DNA of 56,648 nt, taken from contig JASBSU010000017.1 in the NCBI GenBank assembly GCA_030148725.1, forward strand, positions 1 through 56,648. Reading direction: 5' to 3'. The stretch is from Hyphomicrobium sp. GTDB lineage: Bacteria > Pseudomonadota > Alphaproteobacteria > Rhizobiales > Hyphomicrobiaceae. Position 1 is the first letter of the stretch. Every line of letters begins with the position of its first letter. The notes below the pieces were generated by a model. It did no database searches. It saw nothing but the letters and a program-made list of their open reading frames with translations, and had not been told where the DNA came from. The position numbers and the translations under genes were made by a program. This document shows, piece after piece, positions 45,502 to 53,310 of the stretch.

Positions 45502-46574
45502 TGCGCATCCTCGTCGCGTCCGACGCCTGGAACCCACAGGTGAACGGCGTCGTACGGACGTACGAGCGGATTTCCGTCGAGCTAACGAAGCTCGGCGTCG
45601 ACGTGACTGTGCTGGCGCCGCACGAGTTCTCCACGCTGCCGTGCCCAACGTATCCTGAGATCCGGCTGGCACTGCCCGGATTTCGCCGCATCGCCGCGTG
45701 CTTTCAATCCGTGAAGCCGGATGCGGTTCACATCGCGACCGAGGGGCCGATCGGCTGGATGACGCGCCGGTATTGCCGCGCCCGCGGCATCCGGTTCACG
45801 ACCAGCTTCCACACGCGCTTTCCAGACTACCTCAACCAGCGCTTTGCGATTCCGACGGGGTGGACAGTCGCCATGCTGCGGCGTTTCCATAATGCCGGAG
45901 CAGGGCTGATGGTCGCTACGCCGTCGCTCGGACGCGAACTGGAGGAGCTGGGCTTCGAGCGCGTGCTGCCGTGGACGCGCGGCATCGACACGGAGCTGTT
46001 TCATCCCAGACCGGTGCGATTGTTCGGCGAGGGGCCGGTGTTTCTCTACGTCGGGCGCATTGCGTCAGAGAAGAACATCGAGTCGTTCCTCGATCTCGAC
46101 CTGCCGGGGCGCAAAGTCGTGGTCGGCGCCGGGCCGCTGCTCGATGCGCTGCGAGCGGCTTATCCGGACGTCCTATTCGTCGGCAAGAAGACGGGCGTCG
46201 AACTTGCCGAGTGCTATGCCTCTGCGGACGTCTTCGTCTTCCCGAGCCGCACGGACACCTTCGGCATGGTGCTGCTGGAGGCCATGGCATCAGGGGTGCC
46301 GGTTGCCGCGCTGCCGGTTTGCGGACCGCAGGACATCATCGCGGATGGGGTGACGGGTGTTCTGTCCAACGATCTGGGCCGCGCGGCTATGGAAGCGCTG
46401 GCGCTCGACCGGTCGCGGATCAGCGAAATGGCAGGTGCGTATAGCTGGGAGTACGCGGCGCGGCTGTTTCTCGCCAACATCACGGGGGCTTGCCTTGCCG
46501 GGCCGCAACGGACGCAGGCAGCGCGCAAGGTTTCTCTCGCGAATGCCGCGCGGCGGCCGCGGGCCGGGATTTAA
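45498..46574 (+). CDS. GT4 glycosyltransferase, probable Agt-type diacylglycerol glycosyltransferase
   Basis: A 358-residue GT-B fold enzyme. The N-terminal acceptor domain has LVASDAWNPQVNGVVRTYE, CPTYPEIRLAL and HIATEGPIG, then FTTSFHTRFPDY; the C-terminal nucleotide-sugar domain has FLYVGRIASEKNIE and FGMVLLEAMASGVPVAA, the E-x7-E-type GT4 motif. Such genes coupled to plcP encode Agt, which converts diacylglycerol to mono-glycosyl or glucuronosyl lipids that replace phospholipids. The 4-base ATGA overlap with plcP supports that role here. It is peripheral-membrane or cytoplasmic by composition. Convergent with the cupin gene after 4 bases. Function is inferred from family plus neighbour. 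Confidence 0.87.
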   Translation: MMRILVASDAWNPQVNGVVRTYERISVELTKLGVDVTVLAPHEFSTLPCPTYPEIRLALPGFRRIAACFQSVKPDAVHIATEGPIGWMTRRYCRARGIRFTTSFHTRFPDYLNQRFAIPTGWTVAMLRRFHNAGAGLMVATPSLGRELEELGFERVLPWTRGIDTELFHPRPVRLFGEGPVFLYVGRIASEKNIESFLDLDLPGRKVVVGAGPLLDALRAAYPDVLFVGKKTGVELAECYASADVFVFPSRTDTFGMVLLEAMASGVPVAALPVCGPQDIIADGVTGVLSNDLGRAAMEALALDRSRISEMAGAYSWEYAARLFLANITGACLAGPQRTQAARKVSLANAARRPRAGI

Positions 46575-46578
46575 GATT

Positions 46579-46920
46579 TCAAGATTTGCCCGCAGCGCGC
46601 TCGTTGCCCGCCGGCGTGTAGGCCGGGGGTACGTAGAAATTCAGTGTCTTCAGATTGCTGCGACCGGTGTTGCGGATCTCATGCTTCTCACCACGCTCGA
46701 TCAGCAACAGCGCGCCACGCGCGAGCTGCAGCTTGCGGCGACCGATGGTTGCCTCGCCGCGTCCTGACACGACGAACATCCATTGGTCGGCGCCGCGGTG
46801 ACGGTTGTCCGGACCGCCTTCTTTTCCGCCCGGCGGGATGGTCATCTCAGCCGCCTGGGCACGCTCGTCGTCGATGGCGACGCGAAACCCGCGCGGGAAA
46901 TTGAGCTGCTTGCGTTTCAT
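46579..46920 (-). CDS. Cupin-domain protein
   Basis: A 113-residue single-domain cupin. Motif 1 region GADQWMFVVSGRGEATIG and motif 2 region GALLLIERGEKHEIRNTG lie at about residues 43-60 and 69-86. The first motif keeps only part of the usual histidine metal ligands, with Gln-Trp where H-x-H is common, so metal binding is uncertain. Function unknown. The Shine-Dalgarno GGGAG sits only four bases before ATG 46920 and is buried in the stem of a hairpin (46924-46951), which may regulate translation. Confidence 0.87.
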   Translation of the reverse strand: MKRKQLNFPRGFRVAIDDERAQAAEMTIPPGGKEGGPDNRHRGADQWMFVVSGRGEATIGRRKLQLARGALLLIERGEKHEIRNTGRSNLKTLNFYVPPAYTPAGNERAAGKS

Positions 46921-46923
46921 CTT

Positions 46924-46951
46924 GCTCCCACGAGCCTTCGACTGTGGGAGC
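46924..46951 (-). promoter_or_regulatory. Hairpin sequestering the cupin ribosome binding site
   Basis: On the minus strand GCTCCCAC (46951-46944) pairs perfectly with GTGGGAGC (46931-46924) across a 12-base loop. The 3' arm contains GGGAG, the only plausible Shine-Dalgarno sequence of the cupin gene, and ends three bases before its ATG. It may act as a translational switch or thermometer, or as an attenuator for read-through from the gene upstream. Confidence 0.5.
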
Positions 46952-46970
46952 GGAAACGCTGCCTTGAGCC

Positions 46971-47180
46971 TTACTGTTCCGCTTCGCGCTTCTCAGCGGC
47001 GAACTCGGCCTCGAGGGCTTTTTCCATGGCCACGAGGTCTTGCGGCAGCGGCATGCCGAACGCCTTCAGCTCGTTGAGCTTCTCCATCAGCTGCAGATAG
47101 AGCTCGTGCTTGTCGGTCGGCTCGTTCTGCATGCGCGTGAAAAGGATGCCGAGCTCTGCCTTAAGGTCGTCGAATGCCAT
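46971..47180 (-). CDS. 69-residue helical protein, unknown function
   Basis: A short acidic, wholly helical protein (FDDLKAELGILFTRMQN, then LYLQLMEKLNELKAFGMPLPQDLVAMEKALEAEFAAEKREAEQ) with no membrane segment. ATG 47180 has GAGGA seven bases upstream. It lies on the same strand as the cupin and dipeptidase genes, with 66 bases to the dipeptidase stop and 50 bases to the cupin start. The leucine pattern suggests a coiled-coil or helical hairpin that dimerises. I do not recognise the family. Confidence 0.75.
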   Translation of the reverse strand: MAFDDLKAELGILFTRMQNEPTDKHELYLQLMEKLNELKAFGMPLPQDLVAMEKALEAEFAAEKREAEQ

Positions 47181-47246
47181 ATGCGGTTCCTCGCTTGTCG
47201 CGCCTGCGCGGGTTGCCCCTGAAGGTATATGGGGAGTGGTTACCGA

Positions 47247-47996
47247 CTACTCCACAGGGAAGTCGAAGTAGGTTTCGGGGTAAGGCTCGCCGCGCAGCGT
47301 GTAGTGCCACCACTCGCTGGGATTGTTGTAGAAGCCGCAGCCGCGCATGGCGCCGCGTAGAATCGCCCTATTGGAGCGCTGCGGTTCACCAACCCTGGCC
47401 GTGAGCGTGTGGGACAGCGTCGAGAAGCAGTCGAAGCCTGTTCCCATGTCGGCACTGCCGTCGTCGGTGCGGGAGCCGGCCGTGGAATCGCAGGCGCGCA
47501 GCTCGACGGCGGACGGATCGAACGATGCATCCTTTTTCGCGACGGGGACGATCGTCAGGTCGACCGTGCTGCCGCGGCTGTGGCCCGATCGGGAGGCGAT
47601 GTAATTGCTTGTAAAGAGATTGCGCTTGTCAACCTCGGGGTAGAATTCCGACTTCATCTTCTGATCGCGGAGGTCGCGGCCCCAGCGGACGAACGCATTC
47701 ACCGCCTGCTGCGGGCGATAGCAGTCATACACTTTCACGACGAAGCCCTGGGGGACCAACGCATCGGCCGCGCATTTCAGTGCGGTCGCCGCCGGGCGCG
47801 TCAACAGGCAACGGGGCGCCTTGTATCCTGGTATGGGACGGCCGACGAAGTTCTTCGCCGTCGTGTAGCGCATCTCGACGATGAGATCGGGAACGACCGT
47901 CTTGGCATCGACGAAGCCGCGCGGCGGATCTGCGGCGTGTGTGGGTGCCAGCCCTCCGAGCATCAAGCTCAGAGCTCCGAGGATGATGCGCCGCAT
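47247..47996 (-). CDS. Exported D-alanyl-D-alanine dipeptidase (VanX/DdpX-like, M15D)
   Basis: A 249-residue zinc dipeptidase with a signal peptide (residues 1 to about 21, LGALSLMLGGLAPTHA). The zinc and catalytic motifs are SGHSRGSTVDLTIV (His and Asp ligands) and EWWHYTL (catalytic Glu and third His ligand). KVYDCYRPQQAV contains the transition-state arginine. Four or more cysteines (CLL, CAAD, CYR, RACDS, FDCF, GCG) suggest disulphides in the periplasm. The likely role is D-Ala-D-Ala recycling from peptidoglycan rather than vancomycin resistance; no van genes are nearby. It follows the PEBP gene by 11 bases. Confidence 0.93.
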   Translation of the reverse strand: MRRIILGALSLMLGGLAPTHAADPPRGFVDAKTVVPDLIVEMRYTTAKNFVGRPIPGYKAPRCLLTRPAATALKCAADALVPQGFVVKVYDCYRPQQAVNAFVRWGRDLRDQKMKSEFYPEVDKRNLFTSNYIASRSGHSRGSTVDLTIVPVAKKDASFDPSAVELRACDSTAGSRTDDGSADMGTGFDCFSTLSHTLTARVGEPQRSNRAILRGAMRGCGFYNNPSEWWHYTLRGEPYPETYFDFPVE

Positions 47997-48007
47997 GGAG
48001 GGCTTTC

Positions 48008-48475
48008 TCAGCTTTTCTGGTAGGTGCCGATGATCTGCGCCTCGGCGATGACGTGACCTTGCATGGCGGCCAGCACGTCGTCCTTCGTTGGGTTGTCGAG
48101 CCCGTCGAGCTTGGTATCCAGAGCGTACAGCTTGAAGAAGTAGCGATGGCGGCCGATGGGCGGGCAAGGTCCCCCGTAGCGGGTGCGCTTGAAGTCGTTG
48201 ATGCCTCCCTTCGCCCCGGCCGGCAGCGTCTTCATGCCTTCCGGAAAACCGCTCGTGTCGGGCGGTAGATCGTAGATCACCCAATGCACGTAGGTCATCT
48301 TGGGTGCCGCAGGATCAGGGGCGTCCGGATCATCGACGATCAGAACGAGGCTCTGAGCCTCGGCCGGCACACCCGAGAACGCGAGCGGCGGTGAGACGTC
48401 GGTTCCCTGACAGGTGAACCTCGCGGGGATCTCTCCGCCATCCTCGAACACCGACGATGAAATCTTCAGCGCCAT
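48008..48475 (-). CDS. YbhB/YbcL family PEBP (Raf-kinase-inhibitor-like) protein
   Basis: A 155-residue phosphatidylethanolamine-binding-protein fold. Core signatures: FTCQGTDVSPPLAFSGVPAE (about 20-39), LIVDDPDAPD and TYVHWVIYDLPP (the D-P-D and G/V-H-W elements of the anion pocket), then RYGGPCPPIGRHRYFFKLYAL. No signal peptide, so it is cytoplasmic. Molecular role in bacteria unknown. The ATG at 48475 has GGAG seven bases upstream. It lies in the minus-strand run dnaX, ybaB, ybhB, vanX-like. Confidence 0.94.
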   Translation of the reverse strand: MALKISSSVFEDGGEIPARFTCQGTDVSPPLAFSGVPAEAQSLVLIVDDPDAPDPAAPKMTYVHWVIYDLPPDTSGFPEGMKTLPAGAKGGINDFKRTRYGGPCPPIGRHRYFFKLYALDTKLDGLDNPTKDDVLAAMQGHVIAEAQIIGTYQKS

Positions 48476-48503
48476 AGGCAGTCTCCGGCCTCGGGAGCGG
48501 CTT

Positions 48504-48824
48504 CTAGAACAGCTTCAATCCGGGAGGAAGCGGGATGCCTCCGGCCATGTCCTGCATTTTCGATTGCAGCGTGGCGTCGAGCTTGCCCTTGGCGTCTGCC
48601 GCAGCGGCGACGATGAGATCCTCCAGAATCTCGACCTAGTCGGCTTTGGCGAGGCTCGGGTCGATGCGGACCTTCTTGAGGTCGCCCTTGCCGGAAAGCG
48701 TGACCCTGACGAGGCCACCACCCGACTGGCCATCGATCTCCAGGGCGGCGAGCTCCTCCTGCATCTGCTGCACGCGGGCCTGCATCTGGCCCACCTGCTT
48801 CATCATGCCCATCACGTCTTTCAT
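48504..48824 (-). pseudogene. YbaB/EbfC nucleoid-associated protein gene interrupted by an in-frame amber codon
   Basis: The full family frame spans 107 codons, but codon 63 is TAG (48636-48638 on the plus strand reads CTA). Before it the protein reads MKDVMGMMKQVGQMQAR, EELAALEIDGQSGGG and KVRIDPSLAKAD. After it, in the same frame, VEILEDLIVAAAADAKGK and MAGGIPLPPGLKLF complete a normal YbaB C-terminus. Homologues have Glu at the stop position (DEVEILEDL), so one GAG-to-TAG change explains it. YbaB is a DNA-binding dimer; a 62-residue product would lack the C-terminal helix. The ATG at 48824 has GGAGG nine bases upstream. It lies 24 bases after dnaX, the usual place. A sequencing error or stop suppression are alternatives. 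Confidence 0.88.
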
Positions 48825-48848
48825 ACGCTCGTGCCTCCAGGGGTTGCG

Positions 48849-50711
48849 TCAGCCAGTGCCCGTCTCGTCGCGCGGGGGTGCGATCAGCGGGTGGATATCG
48901 ATCTTTGCGTCGGGGAATTGCTCGAGGATGGCACGGACGGCGGGGTGCGCCTTCATGGCCTCGCGCTCGGCTGCCTCCTTCTCGCGCCGGACTTCGCCGC
49001 GCGGGCGCTCACCAGCCGACTTCGAGAGCACGACGACCCACTTGCGACCGGTCCACTTGTTCAGCTTCTCGCGCAGCTCGTTGGCGATGTGGGGTGGAGC
49101 GCCCGGCAGAAGATAAAGATCGATGGACCCAGCTGCGGCATCGAACTTCACGAGGCTGACGCGGTCCTCCAGATGCACCTTCATCAGCATGTCGCGGCGC
49201 TCGCTGGCGATCGCGATCACGTCGTCGAAGGAGCGCGGATCGGCCAGTGAGGGTGCAACACCGGCAAGCTCGTCGAGCGAAGCCTCGTAATCAGCGTCGA
49301 AAATCGCGTCGTCATCGGCGTCGACAGAACCGGAGGCAAAAGGAATGGGTGCATTGCTCGCCGCTGCGGACATCGCCGGCGCTCTGGAAGCGGGCGCGGC
49401 AGATGCGGGCGCGGGTTCGCGTTCGATGGGGTCGGCACTGTTGAGCGGAGCATTGCGGCTCGCGGTATCCCCGGCAGGCGCGGGCTTGCCGCTGCGGGCG
49501 AGTGCGCCCTCGCCGCCGAGCATGCGAATGAGTTCGTCCGGGGAAGGAAGGTCGGCCGTGTGCGCGAGGCGGATCAGAACCATCTCGGCGGCAGCGCGCG
49601 GGTTTGCAGCCTTGCCCGTCTCCTCGCCGCCCTTCAGCAGCATCTGCCAAGCGCGCGAGAGCAGCGGAATGGACAGTCGCGCGGCGAGGGCCGAGGCGCG
49701 CCGCTTTTCTTCGGCGCTCAATCCTTCGCTGCCAGCGTCCGCGCCGACCGTCTTGACGCGCGTTGCGGCATGCACGGCTTCGGCGAGGTCCGCCAGAAGT
49801 TGCACGGGCTCGGCGCCATCGCGGTGCAATTCTTCCAGCGAAATCAGGGCTGCCTTGGCGTCGCCGCGGAATACGTGCTCGAGGAGATCGAAGATGCGTC
49901 CGCGATCGGCGAGGCCAAGCATGGAGCGAACCGTCTCGGCGCGCACCGCGCCTTCGCCCATCGCGATCGCCTGATCGAGCAGTGACAGCCCGTCGCGAAC
50001 GGATCCTTCGGCAGCGCGGGCGATGAGGGCCAGCGCATCCGCCTCGGCCGTAGCGCTCTCCTTGTCGACGATGCGCGCAAAATGAGCGCTCAGCTCCGGC
50101 ACGTCGACGCGCCGCAAATCGAAGCGCTGTGTGCGCGACAGCACCGTCACCGGCACCTTGCGGATTTCAGTGGTCGCGAAAATGAATTTGACGTGCTCGG
50201 GCGGCTCCTCGAGCGTCTTCAGAAGGGCGTTGAACGCGCCCTTCGAGAGCATGTGAACCTCGTCGATGATGAAGACCTTGAAGCGGGCGACGATCGGCTT
50301 GTAGCGCGCGCTCTCGATCAACTCGCGTATGTTGTCGACACCTGTGTTGGAAGCGGCGTCCATCTCGATCACGTCGGGATGGCGGCTCTCCATGATCTCG
50401 GCGCAGTGTCTGCCCAGCGCGGGCATATCGAAGGTCGGCGCCTTCGCCGTATCGGTTTCGTAGTTGAGGGCGCGAGCAACGATGCGCGCCGTGGTCGTCT
50501 TGCCGACGCCGCGGACGCCGGTCAGCATGTAGCCCTGTGCGATGCGCCCGGAGGCAAATGCGTTGCGGAGGGTCCTGACCATGGCCTCCTGGCCGATCAG
50601 GTCATCAAAGCTCTGAGGACGATATTTGCGCGCGAGAACGACATAGGGTTTCTGCACAGCGCCTTCGGCAGCCTCGCTCATAACCGAACCACCGGATTGT
50701 TTCTTGGCCAT
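48849..50711 (-). CDS. dnaX: DNA polymerase III subunits gamma/tau
   Basis: The clamp-loader ATPase of the replisome, 620 residues. Walker A GVRGVGKTTTAR (about 65-76), the DEVHML Walker B, sensor 1 FATTEIRKVP and the SRTQRFDLRR region are clear. The bacterial zinc-finger cysteines are largely replaced (only HCAEIMESRH remains), as is usual in alphaproteobacteria. Residues about 390-450 are a linker rich in Ala and Pro, and the C-terminal 100 residues are the tau tail that contacts DnaB and the core polymerase. ATG 50711 follows a GAGGCAGGG site. It is downstream of the SRP RNA and upstream of ybaB; recR, the usual third gene, is absent. Confidence 0.96.
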   Translation of the reverse strand: MAKKQSGGSVMSEAAEGAVQKPYVVLARKYRPQSFDDLIGQEAMVRTLRNAFASGRIAQGYMLTGVRGVGKTTTARIVARALNYETDTAKAPTFDMPALGRHCAEIMESRHPDVIEMDAASNTGVDNIRELIESARYKPIVARFKVFIIDEVHMLSKGAFNALLKTLEEPPEHVKFIFATTEIRKVPVTVLSRTQRFDLRRVDVPELSAHFARIVDKESATAEADALALIARAAEGSVRDGLSLLDQAIAMGEGAVRAETVRSMLGLADRGRIFDLLEHVFRGDAKAALISLEELHRDGAEPVQLLADLAEAVHAATRVKTVGADAGSEGLSAEEKRRASALAARLSIPLLSRAWQMLLKGGEETGKAANPRAAAEMVLIRLAHTADLPSPDELIRMLGGEGALARSGKPAPAGDTASRNAPLNSADPIEREPAPASAAPASRAPAMSAAASNAPIPFASGSVDADDDAIFDADYEASLDELAGVAPSLADPRSFDDVIAIASERRDMLMKVHLEDRVSLVKFDAAAGSIDLYLLPGAPPHIANELREKLNKWTGRKWVVVLSKSAGERPRGEVRREKEAAEREAMKAHPAVRAILEQFPDAKIDIHPLIAPPRDETGTG

Positions 50712-50804
50712 AACCCTGCCTCAGGCCGCAGGGCTGAGAGCGCCCACTTCTGAGAGACGCCCCGTCACGCCGACGGCGACGCGAAGAGCGCCCGTGAGCG
50801 AATA

Positions 50805-50901
50805 TAGGAGACTGACGGACGACCCGCGTCCTGATCGTTAGGGCTGCTTCCTTCCGGACCTGACCCGGTTGGCGAGGGATACGTCCGCCGCCAGTCTCCC
50901 G
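50805..50901 (-). ncRNA. ffs: Signal recognition particle 4.5S RNA
   Basis: The minus strand contains the universally conserved SRP RNA core GGTCAGGTCCGGAAGGAAGC followed by AGCCCTAA (plus-strand 50839-50868). The 5' end GGGAGACTGGCGG (near 50900) pairs with the 3' end CCGTCAGTCTCC (near 50807), giving one long hairpin of about 95 bases. It binds Ffh and targets membrane proteins. It lies 94 bases upstream of dnaX on the same strand. Ends are approximate. Confidence 0.95.
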
Positions 50902-51093
50902 GCCTGATTATGGAGGCTTGCGCCGCGGGTTACAACCCTCCCCCGCCGGGCGACCAACACCTTCTGCATCCTTGTCATTTTTCCGCTCTACCTTCCCGCC
51001 ACAAAGGCGCGCACGAAATTAGCGCGAAATTGACACTCCGCACGCGCTCCACATAGGCTCAGCGCGCATTCATTCCGGGGGGACCGACTGCAC

Positions 51094-53220
51094 ATGAGGC
51101 ATTATGCGTCGCTGGCTGCTGCCGTCATGGCTCTGGCCGGTTTTGTTGCGTCGGCGTCGGCACAGGGCGCCTGTCCGGCGGGCGAGGATCTCGACATCCA
51201 GCTGCGCGACAAGGAGCTGCAGCGCCACCTGATCCTCTCGGGGGTGCTGGGCGCAGAGATAGGCCGTGCAAACGAGAAACTGCTACGGGCCGCCGTCCTC
51301 GATTTCAGGGCTGCCAACAGCCTGCCGGGTACGGACCAGGACGTCCTGACCGAGCCTGAGTGCGCGATCCTCAAACACAACAACGACGAGGTCTACAAGT
51401 TCATCGGCTTCAAGCAGGTGATCAACCCCGTCAACAATCTGAAGATGACGTTTCCGGCCGGCCTTCTGCCGCCGGAGGCGAAGCCATCGAATCTGAGCTG
51501 GCAGGAATATGACAACCCGACCGTCAGCCGGGTCGGCATCGACGTGTTCCGCGTGTCGGGGCGCGAATCCTCGACCAATTCTTTCGCGCTCGGATATCAG
51601 TCCTACAGCGCGCTGACGCTAAGCTACATCCACAACTCCGGGTCGGAGATGATCGCGGAGGGCGCCGGCAACCGCTGGGGCTCGCGCTACTACTTCCACA
51701 ACATGAATTTCGAGTACCAGGGCGGGCAGCGCGGCATCTATATTCGCTTCGATATGCGCCCGCCGGCCAACTTCGCGCCACCGCCGGAAATCCTCCGGGC
51801 GGCGCGGCTCGAGAAGAACAAGAAGCTCGTCACGAAGCTGTTCACCGCCGGAATCGCGACAGCGACGCCGCCTACGGAAAACGAAATCGCCTGGGCTCTG
51901 ATCGCCCGGGCGGTGTTCAACATCGTCGCCTCGGACTTCTACGACCAGAACGGTTGGCGCGAGCTGACGACGGAGAACTGCGTATTCGGATCGCAGCGGC
52001 GTGCGCGGCGCGGCGGCGTGCGCATTGTTTTCGCGACGACGCGGACGATGACTGATCCCGAAGGCGACATGACCACGATGTTCGGCAACGCGGCCAGCGA
52101 CAAGATCACGTTCGGCTGCGTACAGGTCAATCCGCGCATGTCGATGATCGGACGGGGAGACAGCAGCTACCGCGGCGCCTGGAGAGGCGGCGCACGCGCG
52201 GCCAACTCGCGCATCAAGCTGCTCACCAACCCGATTGATCGCAACGCCGAAAACTACGTGCGCATCATCGACACGTCGGCATCGGAAGATGCCACCCATG
52301 CGCTCTTGGTGATCCACGGCTACAACAACTCCTTCCACGAGGCCATTCAGGCGGCGGCGCGGATCGCCGGCGGCGCCGACTATAAGGGCCGCGTCTACAT
52401 GTTCTCGTGGCCGAGCGTGCGGATGTCGCTGCGCTACCTGCAGGACGCCGACAACGCCGAGGAGGCCGAGGGTGCGCTCCAGGCATTCCTCGCGGCCATC
52501 CTACGCGACAACAACGTGCGCACGCTCGACATCGTCGCCCACAGCATGGGCTCGCAGCAGCTGATGCGCGTGATGGGTTCGATCCGCGATATCCTCGACA
52601 ACCGACGCCAGGGCGAAGGCATGCTGCGGCTCGGGCAGGTGGTGTTTGCGGCGCCCGACGTCTCAGCTTCGGTGTTCAACACCAAGATCCTCACCTGGGC
52701 GAAGCTTGCGCAGCGCGTGACGATCTATACGTCGGGCGGCGACTGGGTGCTCTGGCTGTCATCGTTCTTGCGCGGCTTCAACGATCGCGCCGGCGGACAT
52801 ACGCCGTGGGGTGATCCGCTGCATGTGAATGCCAGCAACGTCTTCGTCATCGACAAGACGCCGCCGGAATACGACTTCTGGAAGTTCTTCAAATACACGC
52901 ACGCGGATTACGTCGACGATACGGTCATTCTCAACGACATCCAGACCGTGATCACCGGCAAGCCAGCGGGCGATCCCGGGATGCGGGACCCGGAGGGCAA
53001 GAAGTTCAAGGCGATGCCCTACAAGGGCATGAGCGACAAAAGGTTCTGGGCGACGCTGCCCGAGGGGCCGATTGCGGACGCCAAGGAAGCCATCAAGGAA
53101 GCCGTGAATCCGAGCGCAAAACCGGGCGCGCAGGCCGCGCCTTCGTCCGACCAGCCGATGGCGCAGCAGCCGGCCGCACCTGCCACGTCGCCTCCCACAT
53201 CGACCGGCACCACGCCTTAA
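51094..53220 (+). CDS. Exported DUF900 alpha/beta hydrolase with N- and C-terminal extensions
   Basis: A 708-residue protein with a signal peptide (residues 1 to about 24, ALAGFVASASAQG). An unassigned N-terminal region of about 270 residues follows. The DUF900 serine-hydrolase domain spans about 305-600: RIVFATTRTMTD, LLVIHGYNNSFHEAI, and the nucleophile elbow IVAHSMGSQ near residue 483, with AAPDV and a late His. The tail is Pro/Ala/Thr-rich. DUF900 enzymes are extracytoplasmic esterases of unknown substrate. The N-terminal region holds QLRDKELQRHLILSGVLG and YYFHNMNFEYQGGQRGIYIRF and matches no domain I know. It is monocistronic, opposite the SRP RNA-dnaX unit. Confidence 0.88.
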   Translation: MRHYASLAAAVMALAGFVASASAQGACPAGEDLDIQLRDKELQRHLILSGVLGAEIGRANEKLLRAAVLDFRAANSLPGTDQDVLTEPECAILKHNNDEVYKFIGFKQVINPVNNLKMTFPAGLLPPEAKPSNLSWQEYDNPTVSRVGIDVFRVSGRESSTNSFALGYQSYSALTLSYIHNSGSEMIAEGAGNRWGSRYYFHNMNFEYQGGQRGIYIRFDMRPPANFAPPPEILRAARLEKNKKLVTKLFTAGIATATPPTENEIAWALIARAVFNIVASDFYDQNGWRELTTENCVFGSQRRARRGGVRIVFATTRTMTDPEGDMTTMFGNAASDKITFGCVQVNPRMSMIGRGDSSYRGAWRGGARAANSRIKLLTNPIDRNAENYVRIIDTSASEDATHALLVIHGYNNSFHEAIQAAARIAGGADYKGRVYMFSWPSVRMSLRYLQDADNAEEAEGALQAFLAAILRDNNVRTLDIVAHSMGSQQLMRVMGSIRDILDNRRQGEGMLRLGQVVFAAPDVSASVFNTKILTWAKLAQRVTIYTSGGDWVLWLSSFLRGFNDRAGGHTPWGDPLHVNASNVFVIDKTPPEYDFWKFFKYTHADYVDDTVILNDIQTVITGKPAGDPGMRDPEGKKFKAMPYKGMSDKRFWATLPEGPIADAKEAIKEAVNPSAKPGAQAAPSSDQPMAQQPAAPATSPPTSTGTTP

Positions 53221-53310
53221 GAGAACGCAGGGCGGCCGGGCTTCGTCATGCCGTGAAGGTGGCCGTGACAAGATGGTTCGCGAGTGAAGTTCGCCGCTAA
53301 GTGCCGGCGC

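Noticed and set aside
47247-47996. Vancomycin resistance function for the VanX-like gene
   Set aside because: No vanH, vanA or vanS/R genes nearby and a signal peptide is present, so peptidoglycan recycling in the periplasm fits better.
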